This document shows, piece by piece, positions 35,342 to 44,212 of a stretch of 49,793 nt of DNA. Location: assembly GCA_947503175.1 (NCBI GenBank), contig CANNCO010000007.1:1-49793 (forward strand), given 5' to 3'. Below the pieces are notes generated by a model that saw nothing but the letters and a program-made list of their open reading frames with translations, had not been told where the DNA came from and made no database searches. The translations under genes and the position numbers were made by a program. Position 1 is the first letter of the stretch; the number at the start of each line of letters is the position of its first letter. The DNA comes from an uncultured Paracoccaceae bacterium (lineage in GTDB: Bacteria > Pseudomonadota > Alphaproteobacteria > Rhodobacterales > Rhodobacteraceae).

Positions 35342-36304
35342 GTGCATATGCTGCGTCGTGGAGTTCTTGGACTTTTTGCAGGCGTTCTGGCCCTTGGTGC
35401 CGTGCCTGCACTGGCCGCAGAGCGGCTGGGCGTCGTTGCAACAACCGGCATGATTGCCGATGCCGCCCGGCAGGTGGGGGGTGATCTGGTGGAGGTGCGC
35501 GCGCTGATGGGGCCGGGGGTCGATCCCCACGCCTATCGCCAGACCCGCAGCGATATCGTGGCCATGACACGTGCCGATCTTGTGCTGTGGCACGGGCTGT
35601 ATCTTGAGGCGCAGATGGAAGAATTCCTGCTTGATCTCAAGGAGAAACGGGCCGTTGTTGCGGTAGGTGAGACGGTGCCCGAGGCGCAGTTGATTGCGCA
35701 TGAGGATTATCAGGGCAAGTTCGATCCGCATGTTTGGATGGACCCTGAGCTTTGGGCCATTGTCGTAGAGAGTGTGCGGGATGCGCTGACCGAGGCTGCG
35801 CCGGAGAATGCGGATGCGTTCGAGATGAATGCTGCCACGCATCTGGCTGATCTTGAGCGACTTTCGGAGTATAGCGACCGGATCATGGCAACCGTTCCGG
35901 AACCTGCGCGCGTGCTTCTGACGGCTCATGATGCCTTTGGATATTTCGGCGAAGCTTACGGCTTTGAAGTGATCGGCATTCAGGGCATTTCTACGGAAAG
36001 CGAGGCGGGTCTGAACCGGATCAGCGAATTGGTGGACATGCTGGTCGAGCGCGAGATCGGCGCGGTCTTTGTCGAAAGCTCGGTATCGGATCGCAACATT
36101 CGCGCGTTGGTCGAGGGGGCCGCAGCGCAGGGCCATGAGGTGCAGATCGGTGGCGAGCTTTATTCCGACGCTATGGGTGCCGATGGCACCTATGAGGGCA
36201 CCTGGATCGGGATGATCGATCACAACGTCACGACCATCGCCGGGGCGCTGGGCGGCGAGGTGCCGGAACGCGGCATGGATGGCCGGCTGTCGGCCGGATT
36301 GTAA
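35342..36304 (+). CDS. Metal (probably Mn) ABC transporter substrate-binding protein
   Basis: A 320-residue periplasmic cluster A-I binding protein. A signal peptide of about 26 residues ends in PALAAE. The metal ligands are likely the His in DPHAYRQT, the His in FDPHVWMDPELW, a central Glu and the Asp in GELYSDAMG. The His-rich loop usual in zinc-binding ZnuA is absent, which favours manganese or iron. I use GTG 35342, six bases after GGAGG; ATG 35348 is an alternative. It heads a four-gene operon. Confidence 0.9.
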   Translation: MHMLRRGVLGLFAGVLALGAVPALAAERLGVVATTGMIADAARQVGGDLVEVRALMGPGVDPHAYRQTRSDIVAMTRADLVLWHGLYLEAQMEEFLLDLKEKRAVVAVGETVPEAQLIAHEDYQGKFDPHVWMDPELWAIVVESVRDALTEAAPENADAFEMNAATHLADLERLSEYSDRIMATVPEPARVLLTAHDAFGYFGEAYGFEVIGIQGISTESEAGLNRISELVDMLVEREIGAVFVESSVSDRNIRALVEGAAAQGHEVQIGGELYSDAMGADGTYEGTWIGMIDHNVTTIAGALGGEVPERGMDGRLSAGL

Positions 36305-36314
36305 GGAACGCATT

Positions 36315-37109
36315 ATGTCTCCGCTGGAGCTTGTTGACGAGAAGTGGAATGAACAGGGTGCCGAAAGCGCCCTGTCCGTGCGTGGGATGACCGTTTCCTA
36401 TGGTGAGAGCCCGGCGGTGTTCTCGGTCGATGCCACGGTGCCCGCAGGCTCGATGACGGCGATTGTGGGGCCGAACGGGGCGGGGAAATCGACGTTCCTG
36501 AAGGCCGTTCTGGGGATCGTCACGCCGCTTTCGGGAACGGTGACGGTGTTTGGCCGTCCCTTGGCCGAGGCGCGCGAAAATATCGCCTATGTGCCGCAGC
36601 GGGCCAGTGTCGACTGGGATTTCCCGGTCCGCGTGATCGATGTGGTGCTGATGGGCCTTTACCGCGAGCTTGGGCTTCTGGGCCGGTTGCGGAAGGCGGA
36701 TCGGGCGCGCGCCATCGACTGTCTGTCCCGCGTGGGGATGGACGGGTTTGCCGAGCGGCAGATCGGGCAATTGTCGGGCGGCCAGCAGCAGCGGGTGTTT
36801 CTGGCCCGTGCCTTGGCGCAGGATGCCGATCTTTATGTACTGGACGAACCCTTTGCGGGGGTCGATGCGGCCACCGAACGGGCGATCATTTCAGTTCTGA
36901 AGGAACTGCGCGCCGAGGGCCGGACGGTCGTGGCCGTCCATCACGACCTGTCCACGGTGGCGGAGTATTTCGACCGGGTCATGATGATCAATGTCCGCAA
37001 GATTGCCGAGGGCGATGTGGGTGAAGCTTTCACGCCCGAGACGCTTCAGGCGACGTATGGGGGCCGGCTGGCCACGACGCAGATTGACCAGCTTACGGTT
37101 CCCGCCTGA
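36315..37109 (+). CDS. Metal ABC transporter ATP-binding protein
   Basis: A 264-residue ATPase with Walker A GPNGAGKS, Q-loop VPQRASVDWDFPV, signature LSGGQQQR, Walker B LYVLDEPFAG and H-loop AVHHDL. The VDWDFPV stretch after the Q-loop is typical of Mn/Zn/Fe (TroB/SitB/MntB) importers. ATG 36315 has AAGGA seven bases upstream, ten bases after the binding protein stop. It energises both permeases encoded downstream. Confidence 0.94.
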   Translation: MSPLELVDEKWNEQGAESALSVRGMTVSYGESPAVFSVDATVPAGSMTAIVGPNGAGKSTFLKAVLGIVTPLSGTVTVFGRPLAEARENIAYVPQRASVDWDFPVRVIDVVLMGLYRELGLLGRLRKADRARAIDCLSRVGMDGFAERQIGQLSGGQQQRVFLARALAQDADLYVLDEPFAGVDAATERAIISVLKELRAEGRTVVAVHHDLSTVAEYFDRVMMINVRKIAEGDVGEAFTPETLQATYGGRLATTQIDQLTVPA

Positions 37110-37117
37110 GATCGGCC

Positions 37118-38320
37118 ATGCTGTTCGAGGCGCTGACCTTTCAACTTGGCTATAACGCGACGCTGGTGACGATCGGTGCCACGCTTCTGGGCGTGGCGGC
37201 GGGGATCACGGGCACGTTCCTGTTTTTGCGCAAGCGCGCGCTGGTATCAGACGCGATCAGCCATGCGACCCTGCCGGGGGTGGGCCTTGCCTTTATCCTG
37301 ATGGTTCTTCTGGGTGGCGATGGGCGCAATCTGGCTGGGCTTCTTCTTGGATCGGCAGTGTCGGCGGGGCTGGGGCTTTTATGCGTAAGCTGGCTGACGC
37401 GGGCGACGCGGCTGGGCGAGGATGCCGCGATTGGTGCCGTCCTGTCGGTCTTCTTCGGGATCGGGATCGTTCTGTTGACCGTGATCCAGACCATGTCGTC
37501 GGGCCGTCAGGCGGGGCTGGAAGGGTTCCTTCTGGGGTCGACCGCAGGGATGCTGTTTTCCGATGCGGTTCTGATTGCCTGCGGTGGTGCGGTGGTGCTG
37601 GCGCTGGTGGCATGGCTGCAGCGGCCGATGATCCTTGTGGCCTTCGATCCGGAATATGCCGCAAGCGCCGGGGTGAATACGGCGCGGATCGATCTGGCGA
37701 TGATGGGGCTGGTTCTGGCCGTGACGGTTGTGGGGCTGAAGATCGTGGGGCTGATCCTGATCATCGCGCTTTTGATCATTCCGCCCGTGGCCGCCCGGTT
37801 CTGGACTGAACGGGCAGGACTGGTGGCGCTGATCGCCGGTGGCATCGGCGGCGTGTCTGGCTGGCTGGGGGCCGGGATCTCGGCCTCGGCGCCGGATCTG
37901 CCGACCGGGCCGATCATCGTGCTGGTGGCGTTCGCGGTCTTTGCGATCTCGCTTCTGGTATCGCCTGGACGGGGCGTTCTGGCAGCGGTTCTGCGCTATC
38001 TGGCGTTTCAGCGGCGCGTGCATCTGCGGCAAGGTCTGTTGGCGCTGGCGCAGGGGCAGCCGATCTATGAGAAGATGACGTTGCGGCTGTTACAGCGTGC
38101 GGGGCTGGTACGTCCCGATGGGGTGCCCACGGAGGCGGGGCGTGCCCGGGCCTCGAAAGCGATGCGGGACGAGGCGCGTTGGGATGTGGTGCGCCGGGCC
38201 GAGGAATGGACCGGGGCGGCGGCGCTTTATGACGGGTTGCGCGAGATCGAAAGCGTGCTGACACCGGACCAGATTACCGAGATCGACCGGATGATCGGCG
38301 GACCGAAGGTGGCGACATGA
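37118..38320 (+). CDS. Metal ABC transporter permease with C-terminal extension
   Basis: A 400-residue permease of the ABC-3 family with about eight membrane helices up to residue 285 (TFLFLRKRALVSDAISHATLPGVGLAF is the family start). About 110 soluble residues follow (YEKMTLRLLQRAGLVRPDGVPTEAGRARASKAMRDEARWDVVRR), resembling a winged-helix, as in TroC-like proteins of four-gene metal systems. That tail may sense metal or regulate gating; this is inference. It overlaps the second permease by four bases. Confidence 0.92.
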   Translation: MLFEALTFQLGYNATLVTIGATLLGVAAGITGTFLFLRKRALVSDAISHATLPGVGLAFILMVLLGGDGRNLAGLLLGSAVSAGLGLLCVSWLTRATRLGEDAAIGAVLSVFFGIGIVLLTVIQTMSSGRQAGLEGFLLGSTAGMLFSDAVLIACGGAVVLALVAWLQRPMILVAFDPEYAASAGVNTARIDLAMMGLVLAVTVVGLKIVGLILIIALLIIPPVAARFWTERAGLVALIAGGIGGVSGWLGAGISASAPDLPTGPIIVLVAFAVFAISLLVSPGRGVLAAVLRYLAFQRRVHLRQGLLALAQGQPIYEKMTLRLLQRAGLVRPDGVPTEAGRARASKAMRDEARWDVVRRAEEWTGAAALYDGLREIESVLTPDQITEIDRMIGGPKVAT

Positions 38321-39246
38321 GCGGCACAGAGTTCGTTCCCCTGTCGCTGACGCCCCTGTTGATCGGCGTTCTGTCGGCGATGACCTGTGCCTTGCCGGGG
38401 AATTTCCTGCTGTTGCGGCGGCAGGCGCTGATCGGCGATGCGATCAGCCATGTGGTGTTGCCGGGGATCGTGGCCGCGTTTTTGGTCACGGGCGTAGTGA
38501 CGGCGTTGCCGATGATGTTCGGCGCGGCGGGGGCGGCGGTCGTGGCTGTCGTGCTGATTGAGGCCGTGCGGAGGCTTGGCCGGATCGAGCCGGGGGCGGC
38601 GATGGGCGTTGTGTTCACCGCGATGTTCGCCGCTGGCGTGCTGCTTCTGGAGCAATCGGATACGTCGGCGGTGCATCTGGATGTGGATCACGCGCTTTAC
38701 GGCAACCTGGAATCGCTGATCTGGCTGGATGCCACCGGGTGGGGGTCTTTGCTGGACCTTGAGGCCCTTGCAGGTCTGCCGCCCGAACTGGGCCGGGTGG
38801 CGGTCGCGCTGGTGGCTGTGGCGCTGTTCGTCTGGGTGTTCTGGCGGGCCTTGAAGATCTCCACTTTCGACGAGGCTTTTGCGGCGACCATGGGCGTGCG
38901 GGTGAACCTGCTGGGTGTCGCGCTCGTGATCGTGGCGGCGGTTGCAGCCGTCGCAGCGTTCGATGCGGTTGGGTCGATCCTTGTGATCGCGATGTTCATC
39001 TGCCCGCCCGCGGCGGCGCGGCTGATGACCAACCGACTTGAGCACCAGGTGGCGTGGAGCATGGTCTTTGCGGCGCTATCGGCCACGCTGGGCTATGTGT
39101 TTGCGGGTTACGGGCCGTTGTGGTTCGGCGCGCAGGATGCAGTGAGCGCGGCGGGGATGATTGCCGCCGTTTCGGGTGCGATCCTTGGGTTGGCCGCCCT
39201 GTTCGGACCGCATCGGAAGCGGTCAGGCGCGCCGGTCGACGCCTGA
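38317..39246 (+). CDS. Metal ABC transporter permease, second
   Basis: A 309-residue ABC-3 family permease with about eight helices. It shares the N-terminal pattern of the first permease (NFLLLRRQALIGDAISHVVLPGIVAAF) but lacks the soluble tail. Two unlike permeases, one ATPase and one binding protein match the Tro/Sit/Mnt four-component layout, so the channel is a heterodimer. It is the last gene of the operon and converges on dabA with an 11-base gap. Confidence 0.92.
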   Translation: MSGTEFVPLSLTPLLIGVLSAMTCALPGNFLLLRRQALIGDAISHVVLPGIVAAFLVTGVVTALPMMFGAAGAAVVAVVLIEAVRRLGRIEPGAAMGVVFTAMFAAGVLLLEQSDTSAVHLDVDHALYGNLESLIWLDATGWGSLLDLEALAGLPPELGRVAVALVAVALFVWVFWRALKISTFDEAFAATMGVRVNLLGVALVIVAAVAAVAAFDAVGSILVIAMFICPPAAARLMTNRLEHQVAWSMVFAALSATLGYVFAGYGPLWFGAQDAVSAAGMIAAVSGAILGLAALFGPHRKRSGAPVDA

Positions 39247-39256
39247 CCGGCTGTTC

Positions 39257-41635
39257 TCAGGCCGCGAGCGCGCGGTCTTTTTCTGACGTAACTTGTACCC
39301 AGTTGCCCACGCCTTCGTAACGCTGGGCGATCCGGCCTTCTTCATCCATCCGGAACAGGTGAACCCAGCTGTTGTCCAGAAGTTCACGCAGCCCGTCATT
39401 GGCTTCGATCACGCTGTCCATGGCGTCTGCGGGCGCTTCGATCACGGCGTTGAGGCGGAGGGGTTCGTGGATCCAGCGCTCTCCGTCATGGAGCGACTGG
39501 AGCGCGAGACCGGGGCGGAGGTCGCCACGGTTGCCCTCGAACACGCCCGTGGTCAGACCGGCGGTGTTGTGCAGGACCTTGTTGCCCGCGCCAAGCACTT
39601 CGTTGTCAACGGTCGAGCCATAATATTGCAGGTTGATCCAGCTTGCGACGACAAGCGGCGCCGTCATGATCAGGGTGAGGACACCGAAACCGTCATCCTG
39701 TTGCCAGTCATAGCTGTGAAGGAAGGCGCGGCCCGAGAGCTTGCAGCCCTTCGTGCGTTTGCGGGGGGCGGCGATGAAGGCCGCGCAGCCCGCAAGGCCC
39801 CATTCGGGGCGAACCTGTGACCAGTCCTGTGCCCGCTCGGGCAGGGTTGCCGGATCGGCTCCGCCCATCAGAAGCGCGCGTTCGGACCGGCACAGGTCAG
39901 CGGCGCGGGCGAGTGCGGCCTGCAGCTCGGCGAAGTCGGGGCCATGGGTCGCCGCAAAGGGTTCGGTATCGTAAAGCGTGACCCTGTCGGTGGTGGTGTT
40001 GTGCAGTGCAGGGATGAACACCGTATCCTCTGGCAGGTCCATGCCATCCGCCACAAGTGCTGCGCGGGCCGCGGGATCGTTCAGGATCGCGCAGGCGACG
40101 CGCGCGTTCGCTTCGCCCGTGTGGCCGCCGCAGGCGCCGCAATCGAGGCCGGTCGCGTGGGGGTTGTTGGCGCTGGTCGCGCCATGACCGGCCAGCATGA
40201 CAACGCGCGCAAAGGGCGCGGTCAGCGACATGCCGGCGAGGATGCCCTTGGCCAGTGCGATGCGATCCTCTGCCGGGATGCCCGAAATCTCGGGCGCGAT
40301 GCTGTGGGCCTGATCGGCAGACAGCCCAGCGCCCTGGACGTCTGTGGCAGAACCTTTAAGGCCCAGCGATTGGGCAGCGAGTTTGGGACCGAAGACCAGC
40401 CCGATTGCCTCGACATAGCCGAACGATGCGACAGCGGCGGATTTGAACGCGCCCCATGCGGTGCCCGAGCGCAGGTTCGCGCGCCGGGTTTCCGCCACGC
40501 CGGGGGCGGCGGTGTCGGATGTCTCGTAGTCCGGGGTCAGGAGGACGGGGCACTGGTCGCCCATATGTTCGTGGGCAAGGGTCCGGTGGCGGATGGATGC
40601 ACCGAAGAAGCCAGCGAAGCCGATGGTCTCGACGCCGGGCAGCGTGGTTTCAAAGGCGCGGCGGAACACTTCGGACCGGACGTCGATGCAGAAGGCGGCT
40701 TGGACATTGGGACGATCGGTGTTGTTTTCGTCGGGTTGATCGGCCTCGAAGGTTTCGGCAAGCGAACGCTGCCATGACAGTTCGAACGCCGTTTGCAGGG
40801 CCAGTTCGACGGTCCAGTCGGGGGCGGGCGCATCGGTGAAGGTCGCTTTGGCGGCATCCCAGTTATCGACCAGAGGCAGAACCGCAAGGTCCCAGGCAAG
40901 CTGGACTGCCAGGAACTCCATCGCGATTGTACTGGTGCCACCGTGAAGTTGGGCCTGCCAGAGGTGATAGCGGACATGACCGGACCAGCCGGGAAGGGCC
41001 ATCACCCGACGCTCGGCATAGCGCGCCCATGCGTCACCGGTAAGACCGAGGGTTTCGGCGGCATGGGTGATCATCGCCTCGTGATCGGCGGGCAGCGCCG
41101 CGAAACCGGCCCGTGCGCCGGTGAGCCCCATGACTTCCGGTGTGCGGTCAGCGGCGGCTTCGGCCAGCCAGGTTGCATAGAGCCCCTCATCTCTTGGCGT
41201 GGACCATGCGGACTGGCCCGCGTCGAACCAGGCGGCAAGAAAGGCCGAGATCCGGTCGGTGACAATGGCGGGCCAGTCTGTGCCGGTGGCGTCAGCGGCA
41301 AGTTCGGTGATCGTGGGCAGAGTTACGGGATCGGTGTCGGGCTCGGCCGCTGCGCGACGCAGGGTGGCGGGCGACAGGTGGTTGATGTCGAGCCGCGCAA
41401 GCGCGGTTTCGAGATCGGCGAAGGTGATCCGATCCCCGACGATTGCCGCGTTGTAGAAGGCGCGGGGCAGGGTTGGCCGCGCGCCCGCTGTCTGGGACAT
41501 GCGGGCTGTGGCGGTGGTGAAGTCATCGCCGGTGACGCCCAGATACGGGTTCACCGCGACGAAGTGCTTGAGCGGCCAGAGCGGTGCGGCGCAGCGGGTG
41601 GCGGCATCGGCGGCGGCAAGGATGGGGTGTGTCAT
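39257..41635 (-). CDS. dabA: DabA-type inorganic carbon transporter subunit (DUF2309)
   Basis: A 792-residue cytoplasmic-face subunit of the DAB pump, which traps CO2 as bicarbonate using a beta-carbonic-anhydrase-like zinc site driven by ion flow through DabB. The zinc ligands match the characterised Halothiobacillus protein in kind and spacing: C316 and D318 (FCIDVRS), H484 (LAGHGA) and C499 (LDCGACGGHTG). I use ATG 41635, eight bases after AAGGAG, since ATG 41641 would be only two bases away. It lies 18 bases after dabB. Such pumps occur in autotrophs and also in heterotrophs needing bicarbonate for carboxylases. Confidence 0.93.
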   Translation of the reverse strand: MTHPILAAADAATRCAAPLWPLKHFVAVNPYLGVTGDDFTTATARMSQTAGARPTLPRAFYNAAIVGDRITFADLETALARLDINHLSPATLRRAAAEPDTDPVTLPTITELAADATGTDWPAIVTDRISAFLAAWFDAGQSAWSTPRDEGLYATWLAEAAADRTPEVMGLTGARAGFAALPADHEAMITHAAETLGLTGDAWARYAERRVMALPGWSGHVRYHLWQAQLHGGTSTIAMEFLAVQLAWDLAVLPLVDNWDAAKATFTDAPAPDWTVELALQTAFELSWQRSLAETFEADQPDENNTDRPNVQAAFCIDVRSEVFRRAFETTLPGVETIGFAGFFGASIRHRTLAHEHMGDQCPVLLTPDYETSDTAAPGVAETRRANLRSGTAWGAFKSAAVASFGYVEAIGLVFGPKLAAQSLGLKGSATDVQGAGLSADQAHSIAPEISGIPAEDRIALAKGILAGMSLTAPFARVVMLAGHGATSANNPHATGLDCGACGGHTGEANARVACAILNDPAARAALVADGMDLPEDTVFIPALHNTTTDRVTLYDTEPFAATHGPDFAELQAALARAADLCRSERALLMGGADPATLPERAQDWSQVRPEWGLAGCAAFIAAPRKRTKGCKLSGRAFLHSYDWQQDDGFGVLTLIMTAPLVVASWINLQYYGSTVDNEVLGAGNKVLHNTAGLTTGVFEGNRGDLRPGLALQSLHDGERWIHEPLRLNAVIEAPADAMDSVIEANDGLRELLDNSWVHLFRMDEEGRIAQRYEGVGNWVQVTSEKDRALAA

Positions 41636-41653
41636 GGACATGTCTCCTTGGGA

Positions 41654-43213
41654 TCAGGCCGAGGTCTTGGGCGCGGGAACGCCCACCAGCCGGTTGTTCA
41701 GTGCATTTGCGTAAAGGCCGTTCCGGAGCGCGACATAGGCGGTGCGCCAGCCCGGCAGGTGACGGCGTGCGGGGGCGAGGATCTGGATCAGCGCCGCCAG
41801 TGCGAAGACCACGAGGAAAATCACCATCAGGGCCGCGGTGATCGCATCGGGCGTGGCCGGTGCGGGGACGGTTGGGACCAGAAGCGTCTCTGCCGTCCAT
41901 TGCAGGGTGAAATAGGCGACCGAGACGGCGGCTGCGCCCAGAGCGGTCTTGGCCAGTGTCGTAGCCGTGGATCCAGTGGCCGCCGCCGTCAGCATCAGAT
42001 GCGTGAGGCCCATCACGAGGATCGCGCCGAGGGTGACGAGGGCGGGCTTGGTGTCGAGCGTGACGCCGAAGATCCAGCCGGTGAGCGCCACAAGACCGAT
42101 GGACAGTGCGAGCGCCGTCGCGGCCATGGCCGGTGTCGGTGCGGGCTTGACCTTGGGCATCGCGCGGGCCTGATCCGCCACGCTGCCTGCGTTGAGGAAG
42201 GCATGCGCCTTGTAGAGCGAGTGGGCGACGATATGGAGTGCGGCGGCGGTGAATGCGCCGAGGCCGCATTGCAGGAGCATGAAACCCATCTGCGCGACAG
42301 TGGACCATGCGAGGCTGACCTTGATCGAGGTCTGGGTGATCATCACCAGCGAGCCGATGACGGCGGTCGCGCCGCCCAGAAGCGCAAGAAGATACATCGA
42401 CGGCGCGCTGGCGAGGATCAGGTCGGCGAAGCGGATGATCAGGAAGCCCCCTGCATTGACGATGCCTGCATGCAGGAGTGCCGAGACGGGGGTGGGTGTC
42501 TCCATCACCTCGGTCAGCCAGCCCTGGGTGGGGAAGGCTGCGGATTTGAGGAGTGCGGTGAGCGCGAGGAAGCCTGCGGCCCAGAGCGCGCCGGTCGGAA
42601 CGGGGCCCGTGGAGGCGGCGGAAGTTATCGCAGCAATCTCACCCGTGCCGAAAGCACCGACCATCAGGAGCGCGGCTGTGATCAGTGAGACGTCGCCGAC
42701 GCGGGCGAAGATGAACTTCTTCCTTGCCGCCAGCCGCGCGCCGGGTCGGGCGCGGTAGAACAGGAGCATCTGGTGCAGCGCAAGCGATGTCGCGGTCCAG
42801 CCGAGGACAAGCTGGACAAGGTTGCCGGAGAGCATGAGGAAGGTGACGGCGCCAAGGGTGATGCAGAGACCGCCCATGAACGGGCCCTGCCGGTCGTCGC
42901 CATCCATGTAGGTGGCGCTGAAGCGGATCACGATCCAGCCGACGAAACCCGTGAGCGCGACCATCATGGCCGACAGCGCATCGAGCCGGATTTGCAGGCC
43001 AAGCCCGTCTGCGCCGATCAGCGGTGACGTGACGGGGCCATGGGCGGCGACGGCGATGACGATGAAAGCGGCAATCGCAAGGGCGGCACTGCTTGCCCAA
43101 TGGGCGAGAGTAAGGGCCATTGCGGGGCGGGGGCCTGTCATCCGGTTGGCTGCAATGCCGGCAGCGATCAGGATCAGGGGTGAGAGATAGGCGGCGAGCG
43201 CAAGGGTGGTCAT
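41654..43213 (-). CDS. dabB: DabB-type proton-conducting membrane subunit (NuoL-like)
   Basis: A 519-residue membrane protein of the complex I antiporter family (Proton_antipo_M) with about 13-14 helices. It keeps lysine and histidine residues in helices (LTALLKSAAFPTQGWL, ALLHAGIVNAGGF, AHSLYKAHAFLNAG) that carry protons. Position next to dabA, not nuo or mrp genes, assigns it to the DAB pump. Both genes form one minus-strand operon, divergent from a LysR gene. Confidence 0.93.
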   Translation of the reverse strand: MTTLALAAYLSPLILIAAGIAANRMTGPRPAMALTLAHWASSAALAIAAFIVIAVAAHGPVTSPLIGADGLGLQIRLDALSAMMVALTGFVGWIVIRFSATYMDGDDRQGPFMGGLCITLGAVTFLMLSGNLVQLVLGWTATSLALHQMLLFYRARPGARLAARKKFIFARVGDVSLITAALLMVGAFGTGEIAAITSAASTGPVPTGALWAAGFLALTALLKSAAFPTQGWLTEVMETPTPVSALLHAGIVNAGGFLIIRFADLILASAPSMYLLALLGGATAVIGSLVMITQTSIKVSLAWSTVAQMGFMLLQCGLGAFTAAALHIVAHSLYKAHAFLNAGSVADQARAMPKVKPAPTPAMAATALALSIGLVALTGWIFGVTLDTKPALVTLGAILVMGLTHLMLTAAATGSTATTLAKTALGAAAVSVAYFTLQWTAETLLVPTVPAPATPDAITAALMVIFLVVFALAALIQILAPARRHLPGWRTAYVALRNGLYANALNNRLVGVPAPKTSA

Positions 43214-43292
43214 CGGGTTCTCCGGTTTCCGGGTTTCGAAGCGATGTAGGGGAGGCGCAGGGGATCGTAAAATATATTGATCAGCACGATAT

Positions 43293-43309
43293 GTTCTGTT
43301 TAATAGAAC
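43293..43309. promoter_or_regulatory. Inverted repeat before lysR, candidate operator
   Basis: GTTCT-N7-AGAAC, a perfect dyad ending one base before the lysR start, in the 97-base lysR-dabB gap. An ATCG/CGAT pair and an AATATATT core lie just upstream. These are likely sites for LysR control of dabBA and itself (inference). Confidence 0.45.
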
Positions 43310-43310
43310 T

Positions 43311-44204
43311 ATGAAGTTGAACTACACGCATTTGCGGTCTTTCTGGGCTGTGGCCCACGAGGGGAACCTGACCCGCGCGGCAGAGCGGATGGGGGTGTCG
43401 CAGTCCGCGCTTTCGACGCAGATTCAATCGCTTGAGGCGCGGTTGGGGCAGGCATTGTTCGACCGGAGGGGACGCGCGCTGCATCTGACCGAGGCGGGAC
43501 GGATCGCGCTGGGTCATGCCGATGTGGTGTTCGATGCGGGCGAAGAGCTTGTGGCGACCCTGGCGGGCACGGGCGGTCCGCGCGAGGTGCTGCGCGTAGG
43601 CGCGCTTGCCACGCTGTCGCGCAACTTCCAGATGCGGTTTCTGGCACCCGTCATGGGGCGCGAAGGGGTGGAGGTGATCCTTCGCTCGGGCAGTCTGGCT
43701 GAGCTTCTGGCAGGGCTTGAGGCGCACAGGCTGGATGTGGTGCTGCTCAATACGGTGCCGCCAAGGGATGCGGCGACCCCTTGGGTGGTTCACCCCATCG
43801 ACCGGCAGTCGGTCAGCCTCGTGGGCGCGCCCGGGCGTGTGGGCACGGGACGGGATCTTGAGACGTTGTTGAGCGAGGAGCCATTGGTTCTGCCGGTGAT
43901 CGAGACGAGCCTGCGCGCGGGGTTTGACCGGCTGGCGGATCAGTTGGGGGTAACCCCGACGATCGTCGCCGAGGCCGACGACATGGCGATGCTGCGTCTT
44001 CTGGCGCGTGAGGACTTGGGGCTTGCGCTGGTGCCGCCGATCGTGGTGCGCGATGAGTTGGAATCCGGCGTTCTGGTGGAGGCGGCAGCGCTTGAAGGCG
44101 TCGAAGAGGCCTTTGTCGCGATCACGCTTGCGCGGCGCTTTCCCAGCCCGCTTTTGCCGGAGCTTCTGGATCGTGCTGGCGCAGGCGCAGAGGAGGGCGT
44201 ATAG
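43311..44204 (+). CDS. LysR family regulator divergent from dabBA
   Basis: A 297-residue LysR protein. The N-terminal winged helix (LNYTHLRSFWAVAHEGNLTRAAERMGVSQSALSTQIQSLEARLG) closely follows the NhaR subgroup, and a substrate-binding effector domain runs from about residue 90. Divergence from dabBA suggests it controls bicarbonate uptake; a LysR gene also accompanies the Halothiobacillus DAB2 operon. The effector is unknown. Only eight bases separate it from kdsD, so read-through is possible. Confidence 0.92.
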   Translation: MKLNYTHLRSFWAVAHEGNLTRAAERMGVSQSALSTQIQSLEARLGQALFDRRGRALHLTEAGRIALGHADVVFDAGEELVATLAGTGGPREVLRVGALATLSRNFQMRFLAPVMGREGVEVILRSGSLAELLAGLEAHRLDVVLLNTVPPRDAATPWVVHPIDRQSVSLVGAPGRVGTGRDLETLLSEEPLVLPVIETSLRAGFDRLADQLGVTPTIVAEADDMAMLRLLAREDLGLALVPPIVVRDELESGVLVEAAALEGVEEAFVAITLARRFPSPLLPELLDRAGAGAEEGV

Positions 44205-44212
44205 GGCGCGGT

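Noticed and set aside
36315-39246. Zinc (ZnuABC) assignment for the metal importer
   Set aside because: Two unlike permeases and a binding protein without a His-rich loop fit Mn/Fe-type Tro/Sit/Mnt systems better; kept only as an alternative.
41654-43213. NuoL of complex I or an Mrp antiporter subunit
   Set aside because: Adjacent DUF2309/DabA gene and absence of nuo or mrp neighbours assign it to the DAB pump.
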